A stretch of 9,367 bases of DNA from Halieaceae bacterium (GTDB lineage: Bacteria > Pseudomonadota > Gammaproteobacteria > Pseudomonadales > Halieaceae), in NCBI GenBank assembly GCA_009886815.1, contig QXYP01000036.1, positions 1-9,367 on the forward strand, read 5' to 3'. Shown here piece by piece: positions 1 to 5,471 of the stretch (positions are counted from its first letter, which is position 1; each line of letters opens with the position of its first letter). The position numbers and the translations under genes are program-made. The notes beneath the pieces are model-generated. The model saw nothing but the letters and a program-made list of their open reading frames with translations, was not told the origin of the DNA and ran no database searches.

Positions 1-1871
1 GTGAGCTCCGTTAAATTTAAGCTGCCCAGATCTGCGCCATGGCGCCCTCGCACCGCAACCGTATTAGAGACCACTTCTTTATCGCCAACCACCAAAACTA
101 GCGGCACTTTAGCCAGCTCATGTTCACGAATTTTAAAGCCGATTTTTTCATTACGAAGATCGGTGCCTGCCCTGAATCCGGCAGCTTTAAGACTGGCTGC
201 GACCTGCTCGGCATAAGCCCCTTGCTTGTCGGTTATCGGCGCCACCACTGCCTGCTGGGGGGCCAGCCACAGCGGAAATTCGCCTTCGTAATGCTCGATC
301 AGAATGCCGATAAATCGCTCAAACGATCCCAGCACGGCACGATGCAGCATGACCGGCACCTGTCGGCTGCCATCCTCTGCGACATACTGTGCATCGAGAC
401 GCCCCGGCATTGAGAAATCCACCTGTATCGTGCCCAGCTGCCAAACCCGGCCGATACAATCCTTCAAAGAAAACTCAATTTTGGGGCCATAAAATGCCCC
501 CTCACCGGGCAGCATTTCCCAATCTAAGCCCTTCGCATCTAAAGCCTGCGCCAAGGCTGCCTCGGCTCTATCCCAATCTGCCTCAGAACCCACTCGCTCA
601 GCAGGCCGCGTTGATAGTCGGTAGATCACCTCGGTAAAGCCAAAGTCGGCATACACTTCGTGCAGCATGTCGATGAAGGTGGCCACCTCAGACTGAATTT
701 GCCCTTCCGTGCAAAAGATATGGGCATCGTCCTGCGTGAAACCTCTCACCCGCATAATGCCGTGGAGCGACCCTGAGGGCTCATTCCTGTGGCAGCTGCC
801 AAACTCTGCAAGCCTCAGGGGCAGGTCGCGGTAGGACTTCAAGCCCTGATTAAACACCTGAACGTGACAGGGGCAATTCATGGGTTTCACCGCAAATTGC
901 CGCTCGTCGGCATCTAAGGTAAACATTCCCGATGCAAACTTATCGGCATGTCCTGATCGCTGCCACAGAGAAATATCGACCACTTGCGGTGTTTTTATCT
1001 CTTCGTAATCAAAGCGCAGTTGCTGTTTGCGCATGTAACTTTCGATCACCTGATAAATGGTCCAGCCGGGAGGGTGCCAAAACACCATGCCGGGAGCTTC
1101 TTCCTGGGTATGAAAGAGATTGAGTTTTTTGGCGATTTTGCGGTGATCGCGCTTTTCTGCTTCAGCGATTCTATTGAGGTAAGCCTTCAGCTCTTTTTTG
1201 TTGCCCCAGGCAGTGCCATAAATACGCTGCAACATCTGGTTATTGGCATCACCGCGCCAGTAGGCTCCCGCCACTTTGGTTAACTTAAACGCTTTTAATT
1301 TACTGGTTGTGGGTACGTGGGGGCCGCGACACAGGTCCATCCACTCACCCTGCTTGTAGATAGAAATCTCTTCTCCCTCTGGAAGGTCTTCAATAATCTG
1401 AACTTTGAAGTGCTCTCCCATGTTACGAAAAAGATCAATCGCTTGATCCCTGGAGTACACGACTCGTTCCACGGAAAGGTCGGCACTCGCGAGCTCCTCC
1501 ATGCGCTTTTCAATGCGCTCGAGGTCTTCAGGGGTGAAATTGTGGCCTGTAGCAAAGTCATAGTAGAAGCCATTTTCAACCGTGGGGCCAATCGTGACCT
1601 GTGTACCGGGGAATAACTGCTGTACCGCTTGCGCTAATAAGTGCGCTGTGGAGTGTCGAATGATCTCAACCCCCGCCTCGTCCCGCTCGGTGATAATGCT
1701 CAAGGCACTATCTGATTCGATAACGAAGGAGGTATCTACCTCAAGGCCATCTACCACACCGGCTAAAGCGGCCTTTGCAAGGCCCGGACCAATATCAAAT
1801 GCCACATCGGCTACCGAGACGGGCTGCTCAAAAGTGCGTTGGGATCCATCGGGAAGGTTAATCACGGGCAT
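1..1871 (-). CDS. thrS: Threonyl-tRNA synthetase, 3' end cut by window edge
   Basis: Cytoplasmic class II synthetase that charges tRNA-Thr with threonine and edits mischarged Ser-tRNA-Thr. Read from the ATG at 1869-1871, 623 codons are visible without a stop. The end ([10 protein letters not shown]) aligns with a point about 20 residues before the end of the 642-residue E. coli enzyme as I remember it. Seen in order: N-terminal TGS domain (about 1-60); editing domain with H73 and H77 and the CRGPH motif; catalytic core with zinc ligands C333 (MNCPCH), H384 (DDAHIF) and H510 (MLHRAV); class II motif 2 (NEPSGSLHG) and motif 3 (GSFERF); then most of the anticodon-binding domain. An AAGGAG ribosome site at 1879-1884 sits 7 nt before the ATG and fixes the start. 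In many Gammaproteobacteria infC follows; that would lie left of the window. Regulation is probably translational through the leader hairpin at 1895-1915. No frameshift or missing key residue was found. Confidence 0.97.
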   Translation of the reverse strand, partial: MPVINLPDGSQRTFEQPVSVADVAFDIGPGLAKAALAGVVDGLEVDTSFVIESDSALSIITERDEAGVEIIRHSTAHLLAQAVQQLFPGTQVTIGPTVENGFYYDFATGHNFTPEDLERIEKRMEELASADLSVERVVYSRDQAIDLFRNMGEHFKVQIIEDLPEGEEISIYKQGEWMDLCRGPHVPTTSKLKAFKLTKVAGAYWRGDANNQMLQRIYGTAWGNKKELKAYLNRIAEAEKRDHRKIAKKLNLFHTQEEAPGMVFWHPPGWTIYQVIESYMRKQQLRFDYEEIKTPQVVDISLWQRSGHADKFASGMFTLDADERQFAVKPMNCPCHVQVFNQGLKSYRDLPLRLAEFGSCHRNEPSGSLHGIMRVRGFTQDDAHIFCTEGQIQSEVATFIDMLHEVYADFGFTEVIYRLSTRPAERVGSEADWDRAEAALAQALDAKGLDWEMLPGEGAFYGPKIEFSLKDCIGRVWQLGTIQVDFSMPGRLDAQYVAEDGSRQVPVMLHRAVLGSFERFIGILIEHYEGEFPLWLAPQQAVVAPITDKQGAYAEQVAASLKAAGFRAGTDLRNEKIGFKIREHELAKVPLVLVVGDKEVVSNTVAVRGRHGADLGSLNLTEL

Positions 1872-1894
1872 GCTGCTACTCCTTGTTGTCAGTG

Positions 1895-1915
1895 GCGACC
1901 CCTACCAAGGGCCGC
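1895..1915 (-). promoter_or_regulatory. thrS leader hairpin mimicking tRNA-Thr anticodon arm (putative operator)
   Basis: On the thrS mRNA strand the sequence reads GCGGCCC, loop UUGGUAG, GGGUCGC. All 7 stem positions pair, one as G-U. The loop is 7 nt with U at the position equivalent to tRNA 33 and GGU at 34-36, the anticodon of tRNA-Thr. The GGU lies 33-35 nt upstream of the A of AUG, and the stem ends 23 nt before it, just 5' of the ribosome site. E. coli ThrS is known to repress its own translation by binding a leader hairpin whose loop copies the tRNA-Thr anticodon, in about this position. The structure is seen; the autoregulatory role is inferred by analogy. Confidence 0.65.
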
Positions 1916-1922
1916 TTGCTCA

Positions 1923-1949
1923 GGGCGCAATTCTAGCGTCTGAGCGCCC
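1923..1949 (-). repeat. Inverted repeat GGGCGC/GCGCCC upstream of the thrS hairpin
   Basis: Six-base perfect arms at 1923-1928 and 1944-1949 enclose a 15-nt loop, with 7 nt (1916-1922) between this element and the anticodon-like hairpin. In the E. coli thrS operator a second tRNA-like stem (domain 4) lies upstream of the anticodon mimic, joined by a single-stranded linker, so this repeat is a candidate for that element. It can act that way only if transcription starts to the right of 1949. The predicted -10 box at 1930-1935 lies in its loop, so either the promoter call or this interpretation must be wrong. Confidence 0.35.
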
Positions 1950-1958
1950 AACTTTCAC
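1930..1958 (-). promoter_or_regulatory. Predicted sigma70 promoter of thrS
   Basis: On the minus strand GTGAAA (1953-1958, 4 of 6 matches to the -35 consensus), a 17-bp spacer and TAGAAT (1930-1935, 5 of 6 to the -10) point toward thrS. Transcription would start near 1923, giving a leader of about 50 nt that includes the whole anticodon-like hairpin and the ribosome site. Confidence 0.45.
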
Positions 1959-2094
1959 AGCCCACTATTCCCAAACTACAAAACTAAAACCTTTAGAACG
2001 GGGCCTTTATTTGGCTTTAAGATCTGCGGACTGCAAGGCTAAATCGCCCGAAACTACCAAAACCCCGACACAAGGAAACAAACTGCGGATTCAC

Positions 2095-2112
2095 CAATTA
2101 TGTTCAATTATG
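2095..2112. promoter_or_regulatory. Tandem CAATTATG repeat, possible response-regulator site
   Basis: CAATTATG occurs twice, at 2095-2102 and 2105-2112, separated by TT, giving a period of exactly 10 bp or about one helical turn. It lies 8 bp upstream of the candidate -35 of the response-regulator gene. OmpR/PhoB-family regulators usually bind tandem direct half-sites spaced 10-11 bp, so autoregulation by the adjacent gene product is a reasonable guess. Only the repeat itself is observed. Confidence 0.4.
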
Positions 2113-2120
2113 CCAAGCCC

Positions 2121-2149
2121 TTGAGCGCATCCAACTCCAGTGCAAATAT
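2121..2149 (+). promoter_or_regulatory. Weak candidate promoter of the two-component operon
   Basis: TTGAGC (2121-2126, 4 of 6), a 17-bp spacer and AAATAT (2144-2149, 3 of 6) precede the response-regulator start by 27 bp. The poor -10 would fit an activator-dependent promoter, given the tandem repeat directly upstream, but a match this weak can also arise by chance. Confidence 0.25.
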
Positions 2150-2176
2150 GGCGGTGTGTGACAGGGGTTTAAATCG

Positions 2177-2872
2177 ATGAAGCAGAGAGTGGCATTAATA
2201 GAGGATGAACTGGCGTTAGCGGCCAGTTATCAAGATTTTTTGCAGCATGCGGGGTATAGCGTCACGATATACGCAACGGCTGAAAGTGCCATTACAGGCC
2301 TTGAGAGTTTTCATCCTGACCTCATCCTGCTCGATATAGGATTAGGACACGATCCAGAGGCTGGCTTTGAGCTGTGCAGAACATTGCGGGCCCGAGACGC
2401 CCTCGTTCCCATCATATTTTTAACCGCCAGAGATGAAGAAGTAGACGTTATTTCCGGACTACGCCTGGGCGCCGATGATTACCTCACAAAAGATATATCC
2501 CGCTCGCATCTTCTTGCGCGAATCAATGGACTGTTGCGACGCGTAGTGGCCTTAAGAAATCCCGAGAATCAGGAGCAAATACTCAAACGGGGAAAGCTGG
2601 AGCTCAATAGCGAACGCTTAACGACCATCTGGGGCGAATCACAAATTGCCCTCACCTATACCGAATTTTGGATGCTCTATGTCATGGCGAAAAATCCGGG
2701 GCACATCAAAAGTAGAGAACAGCTGATGGAGGCGGCACGGGTCGTCTTAGATGACAGTACAGTTACCTCGCATATACGTCGAATCCGCCGAAAATTTGAA
2801 ACTGCAGACGCGGCCTTCGATCACCTTGAAACCGCTTACGGGTTAGGTTATCGCTGGCGGGGCGATGTGTGA
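2177..2872 (+). CDS. pdsR: OmpR-family response regulator, PdsR-like (dedicated sortase system)
   Basis: A 231-residue cytoplasmic transcription regulator. Residues 1-120 form a receiver domain with acidic pair E9/D10, phosphoacceptor D53 (LLDIGLG), T83 and K105 (YLTKDIS). Residues about 135-231 form a winged-helix DNA-binding domain ending in a recognition helix (TVTSHIRRIRRKF) and the terminal wing (GLGYRW). The stretches DIGLG, GFELCR, PIIFLTARD and SGLRLGADDYLTKDIS match what I recall of the 'proteobacterial dedicated sortase system' response regulator family (TIGR03787). The pairing with the kinase downstream supports this. AGGGG at 2163-2167, 9 nt upstream, supports the ATG start. The stop overlaps the kinase GTG by 4 nt, indicating translational coupling and phosphotransfer within the pair. 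Regulator class is certain; the Pds assignment is from memory. Confidence 0.9.
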   Translation: MKQRVALIEDELALAASYQDFLQHAGYSVTIYATAESAITGLESFHPDLILLDIGLGHDPEAGFELCRTLRARDALVPIIFLTARDEEVDVISGLRLGADDYLTKDISRSHLLARINGLLRRVVALRNPENQEQILKRGKLELNSERLTTIWGESQIALTYTEFWMLYVMAKNPGHIKSREQLMEAARVVLDDSTVTSHIRRIRRKFETADAAFDHLETAYGLGYRWRGDV

Positions 2873-4878
2873 AACTACGTTATCAACTTGCCGTGCTGTC
2901 TCTGACATTTCTCGCCATTCCCTGGGCTGGCTGTGAATTCCTGAGATCTAATGAGCAATCACTGAGTCTGCTGCAGGAACAGTCGCTGAGGGCCACTGGG
3001 CAAGCCATCGCCCACGGCCTCTACAACGAGACCCGGTTACTTTACCCCGAACCCAAAAGGTCCACAGCGCCCTTTAACGATCGATCCCTTCAGGTCCATC
3101 GGCTACCCTCAACCCCAGTTCTCGATGGCTACTTTGATGACTGGCCCGATATTGATTGGCGCCAATTTGGCACCACGCGGCGCCCACTAGATCTGCGCCT
3201 TGGGAAGCATGGCTCACAACTCATTATTGCCGCGAGGGTCGCCGACGACAGCAAAACTTACGATACAACGACCCCGGCCACTGAGCCCAGTGGAGACCGA
3301 TTCGTTTTGGTAACATGGCTGGGCAATCAACGACAACGCTACGTCATCAGCACCCCAGCACCGGGCAAAATTGGCGCTCGCCCCCTGAGCCGTCAATTAA
3401 CATCGGCTCAGTCCGGCGCGATTGCCGGGCACTGGGTAGACACCAGCACTGGGTATCAACTCGAGGTGACACTACCCCTAGCCCTAGCGGGTGAGCGTTT
3501 GGGCATTTATTACCTCGACGCTGATGAAGGCGGCATTAGTGTAAGGGGCAACGTCACCCCTCTCGATACCGATGCGCCACCCTGGCTGGTCCACAGCACG
3601 GCTGAAATCGACCTTTGGATAAACCGATACAAAAATCGGACTATTGATGTACAGATTTTGGATCGCTGGGGTTGGCCTCTGGCCAAGATTGGCCAGGCAC
3701 AACCACCAACACAACCGACAACTTTTTGGCTAACCCCGTGGCTGTACCGCCAAATACTGGGCACGCCACCCTCTTCTTTACCTCAAACAACCACAAAAAT
3801 CGGACAGATTGTTAGCCCCGGCATAACCACCGCCCAGCGAGGGCTCGAAACTCTAGAGACGGTTGCCACTTCAGAAGGACTGAAAACTCGCTTTACAGCG
3901 CCGATTAAAAGCCCTGAGGGCGTTATTGGCATTGTCGTTACTGAGAGCACGAGAAACCAATATTTATCGGTGAGCGCACCCGCTTTCGAAGCTTTGTTGG
4001 TTGGGGGCACGGGAGCACTTATTTTGTGCTACGTCACCGTGCTTATTTTTGCCATTGTGCTCAGCAAGAGAATCAGCCGGCTGTCGAGTGCCACTCAAAA
4101 CTTAGGTGCTAGCAACGCCTCACTGCCTCTTGATCGCTTTAATGACGAACTGACACAGCTAACTATGGCCTTCAATATTCAATTGCAACAACAGCAACAG
4201 CTGCAAGCCTACCTAAAAGCTCTACCTCAAAGTCTCGCCCATGAGATTAGAACCCCCGTGGCCATCATTCGCTCGGCCATTGCGCTGTTGGCCGACAGTG
4301 AACAGCCTACATCTGAACGTCAGCAAATTATTGCCCGGGCCGATGGCGGCATAGATCGGCTCACCCAATTACTGAGTACGATGAATGAAGCCAATCAACT
4401 CGAGCAAATTTTGGGTCAGGAACCCTTAAAAACCACCGATATGAGTGCACTCGTTGGAGAGCTCGCCGCAGCCTACAACGTCACATTCCCAAAGTGGACC
4501 TTTGCTGTACTAACTGATGAAGCAGCCATCGTCACCAAAATATCACCTGACCTCATTGTTCAGGCACTCGATAAGCTGGTCGCCAATGCCACATCCTTTG
4601 CGCAGCCGGGCACGACTATTGCCTTAAAACTGAGTCATCGAGGTTTGTGGTGGCGCTTAACCGTGATAAACCTAGGACCACCACTACCTAAAGACACACA
4701 GCAGCTCTTCGCGCCCATGGTGTCCTTGCGTGATAAAGATCAAAGAAACGAGGGCTCCCTGGGGCTGGGGCTCTATGTCGTAAGTTTGGTAGCACGCCAC
4801 CACAAGGGCGAGCCCTGGGCACATAATTTAGAGGACGGCACGGGCGTTGAGGTCGGTTTCACCGGATTATTCACCTAG
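2869..4878 (+). CDS. pdsS: Membrane sensor histidine kinase, PdsS-like (dedicated sortase system)
   Basis: A 669-residue inner-membrane kinase, starting at GTG within the 4-nt overlap with the regulator. A membrane segment (about 6-24) is followed by a large periplasmic domain. Residues about 78-225 contain LDGYFDDWPD and resemble a CBM9-like carbohydrate-binding fold. A second membrane segment spans about 376-398. A HAMP-like linker, a glutamine-rich patch (Q438-Q446), a HisKA domain with H458 (LAHEIRTP, including the E-x-x-T phosphatase residues) and an ATPase domain follow. The N box is N573; the G2 box is GLGL at 632-635. The G1 box reads INLGPPLP, with N601 where Asp is usual. The N-terminal PWAGCEF and the LDGY-DDW motif fit my memory of the sortase-system kinase family (TIGR03785). 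That family is expected to control a sortase and a cell-surface target; neither is in this window. It converges on arsC with a 16-bp gap and no visible terminator. Confidence 0.88.
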   Translation: MKLRYQLAVLSLTFLAIPWAGCEFLRSNEQSLSLLQEQSLRATGQAIAHGLYNETRLLYPEPKRSTAPFNDRSLQVHRLPSTPVLDGYFDDWPDIDWRQFGTTRRPLDLRLGKHGSQLIIAARVADDSKTYDTTTPATEPSGDRFVLVTWLGNQRQRYVISTPAPGKIGARPLSRQLTSAQSGAIAGHWVDTSTGYQLEVTLPLALAGERLGIYYLDADEGGISVRGNVTPLDTDAPPWLVHSTAEIDLWINRYKNRTIDVQILDRWGWPLAKIGQAQPPTQPTTFWLTPWLYRQILGTPPSSLPQTTTKIGQIVSPGITTAQRGLETLETVATSEGLKTRFTAPIKSPEGVIGIVVTESTRNQYLSVSAPAFEALLVGGTGALILCYVTVLIFAIVLSKRISRLSSATQNLGASNASLPLDRFNDELTQLTMAFNIQLQQQQQLQAYLKALPQSLAHEIRTPVAIIRSAIALLADSEQPTSERQQIIARADGGIDRLTQLLSTMNEANQLEQILGQEPLKTTDMSALVGELAAAYNVTFPKWTFAVLTDEAAIVTKISPDLIVQALDKLVANATSFAQPGTTIALKLSHRGLWWRLTVINLGPPLPKDTQQLFAPMVSLRDKDQRNEGSLGLGLYVVSLVARHHKGEPWAHNLEDGTGVEVGFTGLFT

Positions 4879-4894
4879 CGAAAGAACGTGCCCT

Positions 4895-5317
4895 TCATGC
4901 CTTCTGTGCCATAGCCAGCCACTTGGGCACTTGCGCTTCAATTTTTGCTATGACCTCGCTAAAAGCCACCCCTGCCAATTCGGGATCAGATAATTTGGAT
5001 GGATCCGTTAATGGCCAGTGTAATTTTTGCGCATCACCGAGCCACAGTGGACAAGCCTCGCCTGCGGCACTGTCGCAAACGGTGACCACCAAATTCGGTG
5101 GCGACTGCTCTAAAACCTCCCAGCCTGTACTTTGAAGGCCTTCAATGGAATAACCGTGCTGTGCTAACTGACGGAGCGTTTCAGGGTAGATGGCACCGGC
5201 AGGATGGCTGCCAGCACTACTTACCTTTAGAGCACCCTTGGCATGGGCGTCGGTAATGGCCTCACATAAAATACTGCGGCACCGGTTGTGCGTGCAGACG
5301 AATAAAATGTGAAACAT
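4895..5317 (-). CDS. arsC: Arsenate reductase, thioredoxin-type ArsC (LMW phosphatase fold)
   Basis: A 140-residue cytoplasmic enzyme of the low-molecular-weight tyrosine phosphatase fold, expected to reduce arsenate to arsenite. The P-loop is C8-THNRC-R14-S15. The resolving cysteines C81 (VTVCDS) and C89 (EACP) and the DP motif at D105 fall at positions nearly identical to C10, C82, C89 and D105 of the S. aureus plasmid enzyme, as remembered. This favours a true reductase over a phosphatase. I chose the ATG at 5315-5317: GGAG (5325-5328) lies 7 nt upstream and the protein then begins MFHILFVC as the family does; an in-frame TTG at 5341 would add eight unlikely residues. No arsR, efflux or other ars gene is adjacent. 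A strong terminator ends about 23 bp upstream, so expression needs a promoter inside or beyond it, or read-through. Confidence 0.9.
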   Translation of the reverse strand: MFHILFVCTHNRCRSILCEAITDAHAKGALKVSSAGSHPAGAIYPETLRQLAQHGYSIEGLQSTGWEVLEQSPPNLVVTVCDSAAGEACPLWLGDAQKLHWPLTDPSKLSDPELAGVAFSEVIAKIEAQVPKWLAMAQKA

Positions 5318-5339
5318 GATGTCACTCCGTTTTAAACAC

Positions 5340-5370
5340 AAAAAAAGACCGCCCCAATGAGCGGTCTTAT
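5340..5370 (-). terminator. Rho-independent terminator downstream of the sulfatase
   Basis: Perfect 8-bp arms AAGACCGC (5345-5352) and GCGGTCTT (5361-5368) enclose an 8-nt loop. On the minus strand the hairpin is followed by an uninterrupted run of U (5346 down to 5340, partly in the arm). It ends transcripts of the sulfatase, whose stop is about 100 bp upstream. In the plus direction there is no T run, so it is unidirectional. It lies only about 23 bp before the arsC start codon. Confidence 0.85.
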
Positions 5371-5372
5371 CT

Positions 5373-5389
5373 CAGATCAATGCAGATCA
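5373..5389. repeat. Tandem CAGATCA repeat, 10-bp period
   Basis: CAGATCA occurs at 5373-5379 and 5383-5389, separated by ATG, so the copies are in helical phase. It lies just upstream, in the minus orientation, of the terminator and of arsC. It could be a protein-binding site, but no known operator matches and chance is possible for a pair of 7-mers. Confidence 0.35.
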
Positions 5390-5399
5390 CCACTGCGCC

Positions 5400-5437
5400 G
5401 CTGTCTATACCGATAGGATCCAACGGTCAGAGACAGC
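5400..5437. repeat. Long interrupted inverted repeat between sulfatase and arsC
   Basis: Outer 7-bp arms GCTGTCT (5400-5406) and AGACAGC (5431-5437) enclose inner 4-bp arms ACCG (5409-5412) and CGGT (5424-5427) with an 11-nt apical loop. As RNA this would be a two-part hairpin in the 3' end of the sulfatase transcript, or an operator in DNA. A weak minus-strand promoter-like pair (GGTCAG/TCTATA on the plus strand, 15-bp spacer) overlaps it. The structure is seen; its role is unknown. Confidence 0.4.
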
Positions 5438-5471
5438 AACTTGGGTAATGCGCACTAAGGCGGTTTGCACC

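Larger units (their letters stand above)
1872..2176. other. Divergent intergenic region thrS / response regulator
   Basis: This 305-bp gap separates the divergent starts of thrS and the response regulator. From left to right it holds the thrS ribosome site (1879-1884), the anticodon-like hairpin (1895-1915), a second inverted repeat (1923-1949) overlapping a predicted thrS promoter (1930-1958), and two similar A-rich stretches, AAACTACAAAAC (1973-1984) and AAACTACCAAAAC (2051-2063). A 7-mer CTGCGGA occurs twice (2024, 2083). A tandem CAATTATG repeat (2095-2112) and a weak plus-strand promoter (2121-2149) follow, then an AGGGG ribosome site (2163-2167) 9 nt before the regulator ATG. I see no credible small gene here; the long plus-strand frame crossing it runs antisense through thrS. 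Confidence 0.7.

Noticed and set aside
1973..2063. AAACTAC-containing A-rich repeats at 1973-1984 and 2051-2063, considered as CRISPR-like or regulatory repeats
   Set aside because: Only two imperfect copies of low complexity with an indel between them; no array structure.
1582..2124. 180-codon open frame on the plus strand reaching into the thrS-pdsR gap
   Set aside because: It is antisense to the start of thrS, has low-complexity composition, no recognisable domain and no ribosome site; the thrS reading is unambiguous.
5318..5341. Eight-residue N-terminal extension of ArsC from a TTG at 5341
   Set aside because: It would start within the terminator U-run, lacks a ribosome site, and the ATG at 5317 has GGAG at proper spacing and the family N terminus.
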